DNA of 64,000 nt from assembly GCF_003074055.1 (NCBI RefSeq), contig NZ_CP029043.1, positions 3,030,501 to 3,094,500 of the forward strand, given 5' to 3'. The translations under genes were made by a program, and so were the position numbers. Shown here piece by piece: positions 9,524-18,226 of the stretch. Below the pieces are notes generated by a model. That model did no database searches. It saw nothing but the letters and a program-made list of their open reading frames with translations, and was not told the origin of the DNA. How positions within the stretch are numbered: the stretch's first letter is position 1; every line of letters begins with the position of its first letter. This DNA is from Streptomyces nigra (GTDB lineage Bacteria > Actinomycetota > Actinomycetes > Streptomycetales > Streptomycetaceae).

Positions 9524-9898
9524 ATGGCCAACACCGAGACCGCTCTGAAGGAATGCCTCGCGTCGATCGAGGGGGCGACCGGCGTCGCGCTCGTCGACTA
9601 CACCAGCGGCATGGCCCTCGGCACCCTCGGCGGCAGCAAGACCTTCGACCTCAACGTCGCCGCCGCGGGCAACACCGACGTCATCAGGGCCAAGATGCGC
9701 ACCATGGAGCACCTGGGCCTCAAGGGCGGCATCGAGGACATCCTGATCACCCTCAGCGACCAGTACCACCTGATCCGGCTGCTCACCGGGCGCGGCGGCA
9801 ACGGCCTCTTCATGTACCTGGTCCTCGACGCCAAGCGCGCCAACCTGGCCATGGCCCGGCACCAGCTGAAGAAGATCGAGGAGGAGCTGGAGGTCTAG
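9524..9898 (+). CDS. Small roadblock-like protein (second paralogue)
   Basis: The 124-residue protein begins MANTETALKECL and is the compact paralogue of the protein at 7749-8141, with VALVDYTSGMALGTLGG, IEDILITLSDQYHLIRLL and LFMYLVLDAKRANLAMARHQL. It ends in an acidic helix. The ATG at 9524 follows AGAGGA; an in-frame TTG 18 bp earlier overlaps the previous stop and is less likely. It closes a four-gene plus-strand set (7749-9898) with no GTPase or sensor kinase attached. A conservon (cvn) would have both, so this is a distinct module. Confidence 0.72.
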   Translation: MANTETALKECLASIEGATGVALVDYTSGMALGTLGGSKTFDLNVAAAGNTDVIRAKMRTMEHLGLKGGIEDILITLSDQYHLIRLLTGRGGNGLFMYLVLDAKRANLAMARHQLKKIEEELEV

Positions 9899-9917
9899 AG
9901 CCTGCCCCAGAGGATCT

Positions 9918-10553
9918 CTACACCAGCGCCGCGGTGCGGCGGCGGGCCCCGCCCGGGGCCGCGTCGCCCGCGGCGATACCGGTGGTGCGGTAGCCCTTCA
10001 CGGTCTTGCCGGCCGGGCGGCCCGCGCGGGCGTCCAGCCAGTCGACCCGCACCCACAGCAGGACCCCGGCGGCCAGCTCCCGGCGGCCCACCCAGGCCGC
10101 CTTCAGCCACAGCCCCGCCCCGCAGCCCGCCAGCAGCAGCCCGCCGGCGATCGGCACCGCGAACGCGGAGGCCACGGCGGCGGCCGGCGCGAGCAGCAGC
10201 AGCCAGCGGTGGCCCCGGCGCCAGGCGCGCACACTCACCGCCCGGTCCTGCAGCACGTCCAGCTTGGCGGCCCGCACGGCCGACCCGACCAGCGCGGCAT
10301 AGCGGCCGCGACGGGCACAGAAGACGACGGCGAGGGCGACGAGGAACAGCGCCGCCCCGGCGAGCCCGCCGATCCGGCGCCCCGTCAGACCCGGCACCAG
10401 CGCCCCGATCCCGGCGGCGCACACCCCGGCCCAGAAAAGGGGCGCGGCCCCGGCCCGTACGACGACGGCGACCCGAGCCAGCCCATGTCCTCCACCGCGC
10501 ACCACGTTCAGCCTCCCGTCTCCATCGGTGTTCCAGACAGCTGTTCCAGACAT
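9918..10553 (-). CDS. Membrane protein of unknown function
   Basis: The protein has 211 residues and about four hydrophobic segments: two near residues 38-85 (FWAGVCAAGIGALVPG, LAGAALFLVALAVVF) and two near 115-150 (WLLLLAPAAAVASAFAV, GGLLLAGCGAGLWL). Between them are basic cytoplasmic stretches, and the tail is cytoplasmic. No family is recognised. The ATG at 10553 lies inside a triple 13-bp-spaced repeat, and the only ribosome-site-like bases upstream are GGAA within that repeat. An in-frame start a few codons in is possible. It is convergent with the roadblock cluster, 19 bp from its end. Confidence 0.65.
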   Translation of the reverse strand: MSGTAVWNTDGDGRLNVVRGGGHGLARVAVVVRAGAAPLFWAGVCAAGIGALVPGLTGRRIGGLAGAALFLVALAVVFCARRGRYAALVGSAVRAAKLDVLQDRAVSVRAWRRGHRWLLLLAPAAAVASAFAVPIAGGLLLAGCGAGLWLKAAWVGRRELAAGVLLWVRVDWLDARAGRPAGKTVKGYRTTGIAAGDAAPGGARRRTAALV

Positions 10554-10565
10554 CTGTTCCAGACA
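10529..10565. repeat. Three direct repeats TGTTCCAGACA, 13-bp period, over a start codon
   Basis: Identical 11-bp copies lie at 10529-10539, 10542-10552 and 10555-10565. Each copy has TGT/ACA ends of dyad symmetry. The start codon of the membrane-protein gene (10551-10553) lies within the array. It is a candidate multi-site operator or a slippage-prone minisatellite. Confidence 0.75.
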
Positions 10566-10624
10566 GCTTGGCGGGCAGATTAGCCAGCCAACGTGAGATG
10601 AGCCTTAAGAACGCGGGGACCGGT

Positions 10625-11485
10625 TCACTCGACGAACAGCCCCCGCGCCGCCGCCCGGGTGTCGAACTCCTCCAGACGCGCCTGGGCGTCCGGCAGGTCG
10701 TCGCACATGGCCTCCAGCAGGACCCGGCCCAGCAGCATCGGCGCGCACGCCGTGTCGAAGGCGAGACCGGTGCCGACGGCCGCGGGCAGCAGCAGGTCGG
10801 AGGCGCGGGCGACGGGCGCGAACGCGGAGTCCGCCACGGTCACCGTGGTCAGCCCGGACTCCTTGGCGTGGACGAGGGTGTCGACGACCTCGCGCGGATG
10901 CCGGGGCAGCGCGAAGCAGAGCAGGGCGCTCGCCCCGGCCCGTACGGCGGCGTCGATCCGGTCCTGGAGCATGGTGCCGCCCTCGTCCAGCAGACGGACG
11001 TCCGGGTGCACCTTGGCGGCGAAGTAGGAGAAGCCGTACGCCTGGGCGGCCGCGGCACGCAGTCCGAGGACGGGCAGCGGGCGGGAGGCGGCTAGGACGC
11101 GCCCGGCGCGCTGCACGGGACGCGGGTCCGCGAGCGCTTCGGCCAGATGCCGCAGATTCTCGATCTCCGCCTCGACTGCCTGCTGGTACTCGTTGTACGC
11201 GCCGGTGTCGGGGGCCGGTTCGGCGGGCGCGACCTCGCGCAGATGGCGGCGCAGCGCCGGGTAGCCGTCGAAGCCGAGGGCGACGGCGAAACGGGTCACG
11301 GACGGCTGGCTGACCCCGGCCAGTTCGGCCAGCTCCACGCTGGACAGGAACGGCACGTCGGCGGCCCGGCGGACCATGCTGTGCGCGATGCGCCGCTGGG
11401 TCGGGGTCAGCCGGTGCCCCTCGAACAGCGTCTGGAGCCGCGCGGCGGGACTGTCCGTCCCCGTCGTGTTCCTGTCGGCGCTCAT
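10625..11485 (-). CDS. MurR/RpiR-family transcriptional regulator
   Basis: The 286-residue regulator has an N-terminal HTH_6 domain (about residues 20-85: LTPTQRRIAHSMV, SSVELAELAGVSQPSVTRFAVALGF) and a SIS sugar-phosphate-binding-type domain (about 125-255, including VLGLRAAAAQAY and ALLCFALPRHPREVVDTL). Such proteins sense sugar phosphates or other metabolites; several control amino-acid or nucleotide catabolism. It overlaps the ammonia-lyase-like gene upstream by 4 bp (ATGA), so enzyme and regulator are co-produced. The operator-like GCTATKCAG repeats at 13022-13060 are its most obvious target. Confidence 0.88.
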   Translation of the reverse strand: MSADRNTTGTDSPAARLQTLFEGHRLTPTQRRIAHSMVRRAADVPFLSSVELAELAGVSQPSVTRFAVALGFDGYPALRRHLREVAPAEPAPDTGAYNEYQQAVEAEIENLRHLAEALADPRPVQRAGRVLAASRPLPVLGLRAAAAQAYGFSYFAAKVHPDVRLLDEGGTMLQDRIDAAVRAGASALLCFALPRHPREVVDTLVHAKESGLTTVTVADSAFAPVARASDLLLPAAVGTGLAFDTACAPMLLGRVLLEAMCDDLPDAQARLEEFDTRAAARGLFVE

Positions 11486-12999
11486 GCCGCGCTTCCCCTC
11501 CAGATCTCGGTGAACCGGTCGAGCAGTGCCGCCGCCTCGGTCACGTCGTCGGTGAGCGGGCGATCGGCCGGGTCGTCGTCGAGCACCGCCTCGGCCAGCG
11601 CCAGTGCCCGGCCCGCCGGCAGCGCGGGGTCGGGCCGCAGGTCGCGCTGGCGCAACGCCCGTACGGCGGCGACGAGTTCACAGCCGACGACGAGACGGTA
11701 CGCGGCGCAGGCGCGCAGTGTCTGCCGGGCGGCGAGCGAGGCGAAGCTGGCCTGCTCCTCCACGCCCCGGGAGAGTACAGCGTGCCCGAGGGAGGCGGGA
11801 GCGGAGAACGCGCGCAGATCGCCGAGGGCGGCCCCGGCGGCGTACTCCAGGATCATCACGCCGGACGCGGCGGGCGCGGAATCGGCGAGGAACGGCCGCA
11901 GCCGGGTGTAGGCGGGTTCGTTGAGGGTCGAGAGCCGGGACGTCGACAGCCGGGCGACCTGGGTGAGCGCGAGCCGGAAGTGGTCCAGGGCGAGGGCGAG
12001 TTGGGCCTGGTAGAAGCCGCCGTGGTGGTAGGCGGCCATGTCCTCGGGGCTGATGAGGGGGTTCTCGGCGGCGGCGTTCATCTCCACGGTCAGCACCTGC
12101 TCCAGGGCGTCGGCGGCGTCGTGAGCGGGTCCGTGGATCTGGGGCAGGCAGCGGAAGCCGTACGGGTCCTGAATCCGGCCGAGCGGCGGGGTCGGCCGGT
12201 CGTCGGCGCCGATCAGCCGGCGCATCCGGCGGGCGACCTCGACGGTGCCCGGGTGCGGCCGGGCGGCGTGCACGGGGGCCGCGTACGCCTCGTGGGAGCC
12301 GTCGACGGCGAGCAGGGAGAGAGCGGCGACGACCTCGGTGGCGCCGATCAGTCCGCGCAGTTCGTGCAGGGCGAGCGCGGCCTGGCCGAGGGTGAGGGCG
12401 TTGCTGCTGATGAACGCGAGGGCGTCGTTGTTGTCGAGCGGCTGCGGCGCGGGCGCCCCGGGACCGCGCCAGGGGTGCTCACCGGCGAGTGCGAGCCCGG
12501 CCTGCGCCAGGGCGGCGATGTCCCCGGTGCCGACGGAGCCGAACTCGTTGACGACGGGGTGGGCGCCGCTCTCCAGGGCCTCGCACAGGGCGGTGACGAC
12601 GCTGGGGCGCAGTCCGGCGCCGCCCGCGAGCACCTGGTTGGCCCGTATGGCGAGCATGGCCCGCACCTGCCGGGCGGGCACCTGCTCGCCGATGGCGCCG
12701 GCGTGGCTGCGCAGCAGCCGCAGCCCGTGCTCGGCGGCGGCCTCGGTGGGCACGGGTTCGTTGCGGTTGGCGCCGACCCCGGTGGAGCGGCCGTAGACGC
12801 GTCCGGTCGCGGCGATGAGGCGGGCGGCGTCCCAGGACACCTCGGCCCGCTTGAGGGCCTCGGGCGCGGGCACCGGGCGCGCGACGGCGTCGGCGAGGCG
12901 CACGACGTCCTCGACGCCGAGCCCGGTCCCGTCGAGGACGACCGGCCCGGCGTGCCCGGGAGACGCGACACCCGGCAGGTCCACGAACCGCGACCCCAT
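11482..12999 (-). CDS. Histidine/aromatic ammonia-lyase-like protein with altered MIO loop
   Basis: The protein (505 residues, the usual HAL length) has the family layout: catalytic Tyr69 in VYGRSTGVGAN, FISSNALTLG, AAENPLI, FYQAQLALALDHFRLAL and VEEQASFASLAAR. In functional lyases the loop reads GSVGASGDLAPLAH and its Ala-Ser-Gly cyclises to the MIO electrophile. Here it reads GSVGTGDIAALAQ (residues 154-166): one residue is gone and Ser is Thr. It may be a specialised lyase subfamily, a MIO-less enzyme or a sensor. It heads a two-gene unit with RpiR, so annotation as HutH should be made cautiously. Confidence 0.8.
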   Translation of the reverse strand: MGSRFVDLPGVASPGHAGPVVLDGTGLGVEDVVRLADAVARPVPAPEALKRAEVSWDAARLIAATGRVYGRSTGVGANRNEPVPTEAAAEHGLRLLRSHAGAIGEQVPARQVRAMLAIRANQVLAGGAGLRPSVVTALCEALESGAHPVVNEFGSVGTGDIAALAQAGLALAGEHPWRGPGAPAPQPLDNNDALAFISSNALTLGQAALALHELRGLIGATEVVAALSLLAVDGSHEAYAAPVHAARPHPGTVEVARRMRRLIGADDRPTPPLGRIQDPYGFRCLPQIHGPAHDAADALEQVLTVEMNAAAENPLISPEDMAAYHHGGFYQAQLALALDHFRLALTQVARLSTSRLSTLNEPAYTRLRPFLADSAPAASGVMILEYAAGAALGDLRAFSAPASLGHAVLSRGVEEQASFASLAARQTLRACAAYRLVVGCELVAAVRALRQRDLRPDPALPAGRALALAEAVLDDDPADRPLTDDVTEAAALLDRFTEIWRGSAA

Positions 13000-13021
13000 C
13001 GACCAGCACTCCCCTCACGCC

Positions 13022-13060
13022 GCTATTCAGCTGGAAAGAACTCTGCATGACGCTATGCAG
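13022..13060. promoter_or_regulatory. Operator-like repeats upstream of the ammonia-lyase-like/RpiR unit
   Basis: GCTATTCAG (13022-13030) and GCTATGCAG (13052-13060) are direct repeats 30 bp apart, about three helical turns. The second lies in a perfect CTGCAT-N6-ATGCAG palindrome (13043-13060). They are 23-61 bp upstream of the start at 12999. The first repeat shares CTATTCA with the hutU promoter palindrome. Confidence 0.5.
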
Positions 13061-13159
13061 CCGGGCAAGGGAGTCCGGGGCCCGGGCGGGGCTTCCCCCG
13101 CCGCGACAGGGGGGTTGTCCCCAGTGCGCCGGGGCCCCGCCGCTGCCTACCGTGGGCGT

Positions 13160-13600
13160 ATGACCGCAATGGACGCGCAGGGCCCCGAGCTCAAGAAGGA
13201 ACTCGACGCCACGCTGCAGGCCCGCAGGGAGCTGGGTGAGGAGTACGAGTCCGCGCTGGTCGACTCGTTCCTGGAGAAGGTCGACCAGCGCATCGACGGC
13301 GCGGTCGAGCGCCGGCTGCGCCGGCATCTGGCCGAGCAGCAGATGGCGGCGGCCCGGGACGCCCGGTCGCCGAGGGCGACGGACACCTGGGGCGAGCGCT
13401 TCGGCTTCGGGCTGGTCTCCCTGGTGCTGGCGATCCCGCTGTCCGCCATCGGCGGCGGTGTCGCCCATCTGCCGGGGCTGCTGGTGGCCTGGGCGGGGAT
13501 CGTCGGCGTGAACGTCGCCCAGGTCGCGCGCACCCACCCGGGGCTGTTCCGGGGCGGACGCGGGAAGTCCGGCAAGGGCGACGACGCCTGGGAGGACTGA
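13160..13600 (+). CDS. Small conserved membrane protein
   Basis: The 146-residue protein has a charged, probably coiled-coil N-terminal half (residues 10-65, ELKKELDATLQARREL then EKVDQRIDGAVERRLRRHLAEQQM). Two adjacent hydrophobic segments follow at about 80-120 (FGLVSLVLAIPLSAIGG, GLLVAWAGIVGVNVA), then a short basic/acidic tail. The layout suggests a cytoplasmic N-terminus with a hairpin in the membrane. No function is known. The start is ATG 13160; a second ATG nine bases on is possible. It stands alone, divergent from the ammonia-lyase-like gene and convergent with cbs. Confidence 0.72.
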   Translation: MTAMDAQGPELKKELDATLQARRELGEEYESALVDSFLEKVDQRIDGAVERRLRRHLAEQQMAAARDARSPRATDTWGERFGFGLVSLVLAIPLSAIGGGVAHLPGLLVAWAGIVGVNVAQVARTHPGLFRGGRGKSGKGDDAWED

Positions 13601-13756
13601 GAGGGATTGCGCGGGGACCGCCGCACCCCCGTTGCCGGGGGGCGGGACGACGGCGGTCCCCGCGAGGGACGTCGACCTGGTCAGGGCCTGGCCGCGTCCA
13701 GCGTCCTTGGAGGTCCGGGAGCCGCTCCGGAGGTCCTTGGACGTTCGGTGCCGGCT

Positions 13757-13780
13757 CGGGCGGGGAGCCGCTCCCGCCCG
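13757..13780 (+). terminator. GC-rich hairpin, probable terminator
   Basis: CGGGCGGGGAG pairs with CTCCCGCCCG (one bulged G) around a three-base loop, 157 bp past the plus-strand membrane-protein gene. No T-tract follows, which is normal for Streptomyces. Confidence 0.45.
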
Positions 13781-13871
13781 CTTGCCGACACCCATCAATG
13801 TGCCGGACGCGTGTTAAGCGTGTGCTGCGTGGACGTGACACCCTCGTACCACTTCGGCGACGGCCAGGGCC

Positions 13872-13898
13872 GCCGGCGGCCGCATGTTCGCCGCCGGC
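13872..13898 (-). terminator. Probable terminator of cbs
   Basis: Perfect 9-bp arms (GCCGGCGGC and GCCGCCGGC) enclose a 9-base loop, 27 bp beyond the cbs stop on the minus strand. Confidence 0.6.
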
Positions 13899-13924
13899 CG
13901 GGCCCGTTCACCGTGGATCCGCCG

Positions 13925-15313
<1,389 letters not shown>

Positions 15314-15472
15314 CGTTGTCTCCGGATGCTGCAAAAGATGCGGTCGTAGTGGTTCCGCCAGCCTATGGCCTGCACGAGACCCGTGAAGGTCGTTCACGCC
15401 CCGTGGGGATTGGGCCACCGTCCGTGCGGGGCAAGCAGTTGATGTACGGCTACGAGGAGGTGGCGGCGACGC

Positions 15473-16513
15473 ATGACGAGCATGTCCAGGGCAAGGGTGG
15501 CCCGACGGATCGCGGCGGGCGCCGCGTACGGCGGGGGCGGCATCGGTCTGGCGGGGGCGGCGACGGTCGGTCTGCTGCTCGCCGAGGTGCGGATGGCCAG
15601 GCGCCATGTGGGCAACGGTACGAACAACCACGTCCCGAGCGCCGACGGCCGATTCGGCCACCTGTACGACACCCCGGGTGAGACCGCGCTGCGCCTGACG
15701 CTCCTGGGCGACTCGACGGCCGCCGGGCAGGGGGTGCACCGGGCGGGGCAGACCCCGGGGGCTTTGCTGGCGTCGGGGCTGGCGGCGGTGGCGGAGCGCC
15801 CGGTGGTGCTGCGCAACGTGGCGCTGCCGGGGGCCTGCTCGGACGATCTGGACCGGCAGGTGGCCCTGGTCCTCGCCGACCCGTCCGCGCCGCCGGACAT
15901 CTGCGTGATCATGGTCGGCGCCAACGACGTCACGCACCGGATGCCGCCGACGCGTTCGGTCCGGCATCTCTCCGCGGCGGTACGGCGGCTGCGCACGGCC
16001 GGCGCGGAGGTGGTCGTGGGCACCTGTCCCGACCTCGGCACGATCGAGCCGGTGCAGCAGCCGCTGCGGTGGCTGGCCCGGCGGGCCTCACGCCAGCTGG
16101 CGGCCGCGCAGACCATCGGCGTGGTCGAGCAGGGCGGGCGCACGGTGTCGCTGGGCGATCTGCTGGGGCCCGAGTTCGAGGCGAACCCGCGCGAGCTGTT
16201 CGGCCCGGACCACTACCACCCCTCCGCGGAGGGGTACGCCACCGCGGCGATGGCGGTGCTGCCGACGGTGTGTGCGGCGCTCGGCCTGTGGCCGGCCGAG
16301 GAGGAGCGCCCGGACGCCACCCGCCGCGAGGGCTTCCTGCCGGTCGCCCGCGCCGCCGCGGAGGCCGCCTCGGAGGCGGGCACGGAGGTCACGGCGGCGA
16401 TGCCGACCGGCCCGAAGGGGCCCTGGGCACTGCTCAAGCGGCGGCGCAGGCGCAGGCTGGAGACGGCGGAGCCCTCGCCGGCCGGCCCGGCCGGCGTGCA
16501 CGAGGCTCCATGA
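15473..16513 (+). CDS. SGNH/GDSL-family hydrolase, membrane-anchored
   Basis: The 346-residue protein has an N-terminal hydrophobic anchor (about residues 15-38) and then an SGNH lipase/esterase domain. Block I is GDSTAAGQG, the Gly of block II sits near NVALPGACSDDL, block III is GANDVTH, and the catalytic Asp/His are in DHYHPSAEGY. The likely role is an extracytoplasmic esterase or lipase; the substrate is unknown. The C-terminal 60 residues are Ala/Glu-rich and end in a poly-Arg patch (KRRRRRRLE), unusual for a secreted domain. The start follows GAGGAGGTGG. It diverges from cbs across 159 bp. Confidence 0.85.
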   Translation: MTSMSRARVARRIAAGAAYGGGGIGLAGAATVGLLLAEVRMARRHVGNGTNNHVPSADGRFGHLYDTPGETALRLTLLGDSTAAGQGVHRAGQTPGALLASGLAAVAERPVVLRNVALPGACSDDLDRQVALVLADPSAPPDICVIMVGANDVTHRMPPTRSVRHLSAAVRRLRTAGAEVVVGTCPDLGTIEPVQQPLRWLARRASRQLAAAQTIGVVEQGGRTVSLGDLLGPEFEANPRELFGPDHYHPSAEGYATAAMAVLPTVCAALGLWPAEEERPDATRREGFLPVARAAAEAASEAGTEVTAAMPTGPKGPWALLKRRRRRRLETAEPSPAGPAGVHEAP

Positions 16514-16552
16514 GCCGGCGGGGCCCTGAATCAGGCAGCGACCCCATGAACC

Positions 16553-16566
16553 AAGCAAGCGCTTAG
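16553..16566. promoter_or_regulatory. Palindromic AAGCAAGCGCTTAG element
   Basis: The core AAGCGCTT (16557-16564) and flanking AAGCA resemble the AAGCAAGC/GCTTGCTT operator half-sites seen upstream of actinobacterial fatty-acid and acyl-CoA genes under TetR-type repressors. It lies 157 bp before the thiolase start. This is an inference from motif resemblance only. Confidence 0.35.
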
Positions 16567-16578
16567 AAAATTGCGGTC

Positions 16579-16606
16579 AGGGTCACACCCCGACACCCGT
16601 GACCCT
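16579..16606. promoter_or_regulatory. Inverted repeat AGGGTCAC-N12-GTGACCCT upstream of the thiolase gene
   Basis: Perfect 8-bp arms with a 12-bp spacer, 117 bp ahead of the thiolase start. The geometry suits a dimeric regulator contacting two successive major grooves. Confidence 0.4.
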
Positions 16607-16722
16607 CCGCGTACGGACGGGTAACTTCCCTCACAGCCCTGCCCGACCCACCGGTACGCGCACCCTCCGCCGACGCCCCCGCAACGAGGCGCCGCGCGCC
16701 GCGCCCTTCGACTGGAGCCGTG

Positions 16723-17943
16723 ATGCCCGAAGCCGTCATCGTCTCGACCGCCCGCTCCCCCATCGGCCGCGCCTTCAAGGGCTCCCTGAAGGACCTCCGT
16801 CCCGACGACCTCACCGCCACGATCATCCAGGCCGCCCTCGCCAAGGTGCCCGAGCTGGACCCGCGCGACATCGACGACCTGATGCTCGGCTGCGGTCTGC
16901 CCGGCGGCGAGCAGGGCAACAACCTCGGCCGGATCGTCGCCGTCCAGATGGGGATGGACCACCTCCCGGGCTGCACGATCACCCGTTACTGTTCCTCGTC
17001 GCTGCAGACCTCGCGCATGGCGCTGCACGCCATCAAGGCCGGCGAGGGCGACGTCTTCATCTCGGCCGGTGTCGAGATGGTCTCCCGCTTCACCAAGGGC
17101 AACTCCGACTCCCTGCCGGACACGCACAACCCGTTCTTCGCCGAGGCCGAGGCCCGCACCGCCGAGGTCGCCCAGCAGGAGGGCACCACCTGGCACGACC
17201 CGCGCGAGGACGGCCTGGTGCCGGACGCCTACATCGCGATGGGCCAGACCGCCGAGAACCTCGCCCGCTGGAAGGGCGTCACCCGCCAGGACATGGACGA
17301 GTTCGGCGTCCGCTCGCAGAACCTCGCCGAGGAAGCCATCAAGAACGGCTTCTGGGAGCGCGAGATCACCCCGGTGACCCTCCCCGACGGCACCGTGGTC
17401 GGCAAGGACGACGGCCCGCGCGCCGGCGTCACCCTGGAGGGCGTGCAGGGCCTCAAGCCCGTCTTCCGCCCCGACGGCCTCGTCACCGCCGCCAACTGCT
17501 GCCCGCTGAACGACGGCGCCGCCGCGCTCGTCATCATGAGCGACACCAAGGCCCGCGAGCTGGGCCTGACCCCGCTCGCCCGCATCGTCTCCACCGGTGT
17601 CTCGGGCCTGTCCCCCGAGATCATGGGCCTCGGCCCGGTCGAGGCGTCCCAGCAGGCGCTGCGCCGCGCCGGCCTGACCATCGACGACATCGACCTGGTC
17701 GAGATCAACGAGGCGTTCGCCGCGCAGGTGATCCCCTCCTACCGCGACCTGGGCATCCCGCTGGAGAAGCTGAACGTCAACGGCGGCGCCATCGCGGTCG
17801 GCCACCCCTTCGGCATGACCGGCGCGCGCATCACCGGCACGCTGATCAACTCCCTGCAGTTCCACGACAAGCAGTTCGGTCTGGAGACGATGTGCGTGGG
17901 CGGTGGCCAGGGCATGGCCATGGTCATCGAGCGCCTCAGCTGA
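16723..17943 (+). CDS. Acetyl-CoA C-acetyltransferase (thiolase)
   Basis: The 406-residue thiolase interconverts acetoacetyl-CoA and acetyl-CoA, or cleaves longer 3-ketoacyl-CoA in beta-oxidation. The nucleophile Cys90 is in [11 protein letters not shown]. The catalytic His lies in [15 protein letters not shown] and the second Cys in [12 protein letters not shown]. The start is ATG 16723, placed five bases after GGAG; a GTG three bases earlier would sit too close. No fadB-type partner lies next door, so it is monocistronic here. Two palindromes upstream suggest acyl-CoA-responsive control. Chain-length preference cannot be read from the sequence. Confidence 0.93.
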   Translation: MPEAVIVSTARSPIGRAFKGSLKDLRPDDLTATIIQAALAKVPELDPRDIDDLMLGCGLPGGEQGNNLGRIVAVQMGMDHLPGCTITRYCSSSLQTSRMALHAIKAGEGDVFISAGVEMVSRFTKGNSDSLPDTHNPFFAEAEARTAEVAQQEGTTWHDPREDGLVPDAYIAMGQTAENLARWKGVTRQDMDEFGVRSQNLAEEAIKNGFWEREITPVTLPDGTVVGKDDGPRAGVTLEGVQGLKPVFRPDGLVTAANCCPLNDGAAALVIMSDTKARELGLTPLARIVSTGVSGLSPEIMGLGPVEASQQALRRAGLTIDDIDLVEINEAFAAQVIPSYRDLGIPLEKLNVNGGAIAVGHPFGMTGARITGTLINSLQFHDKQFGLETMCVGGGQGMAMVIERLS

Positions 17944-17991
17944 CCCCGCCGGCGACCGCTGCGTAGTCGCCTCACGACCCACTGTGAGCCG

Positions 17992-18030
17992 TCGGCCCAG
18001 AACCCGGGAAACCCCTTGGTTCTGGGCCGA
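17992..18030 (+). terminator. Strong terminator after the thiolase gene
   Basis: Perfect 13-bp arms (TCGGCCCAGAACC and GGTTCTGGGCCGA) with a 13-base loop are followed by TTTG, 48 bp past the stop. Confidence 0.8.
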
Positions 18031-18226
18031 TTTGTGATCCAATCTCCCTCAGGATGTGACCTATCTCCCTCGGTTGAGGGATTCTCGCAGCTCAGAGCCG
18101 TTGCACCACCTGACCCCCGACCCAAAGACCTGTCCGGTTCGTGACGTTACGCACTGACAGCTGGATGGTCCGCCCTTCAAGCTGATGTAGGAAGTCGGGG
18201 GTCGACTTTGAACCGGGAGTACGTCA

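Larger units (their letters stand above)
13601..13924. other. Convergent intergenic region with two hairpins
   Basis: No gene is evident between the membrane-protein stop and the cbs stop. The region holds two GC-rich hairpins, listed separately, and short direct repeats of GGTCC(T/G)GG(A/G). Nothing else was recognised. Confidence 0.6.

Noticed and set aside
13757..13780. Small RNA gene between the convergent membrane-protein gene and cbs
   Set aside because: Only hairpins fitting terminators were seen; there is no promoter-like sequence to support an independent transcript.
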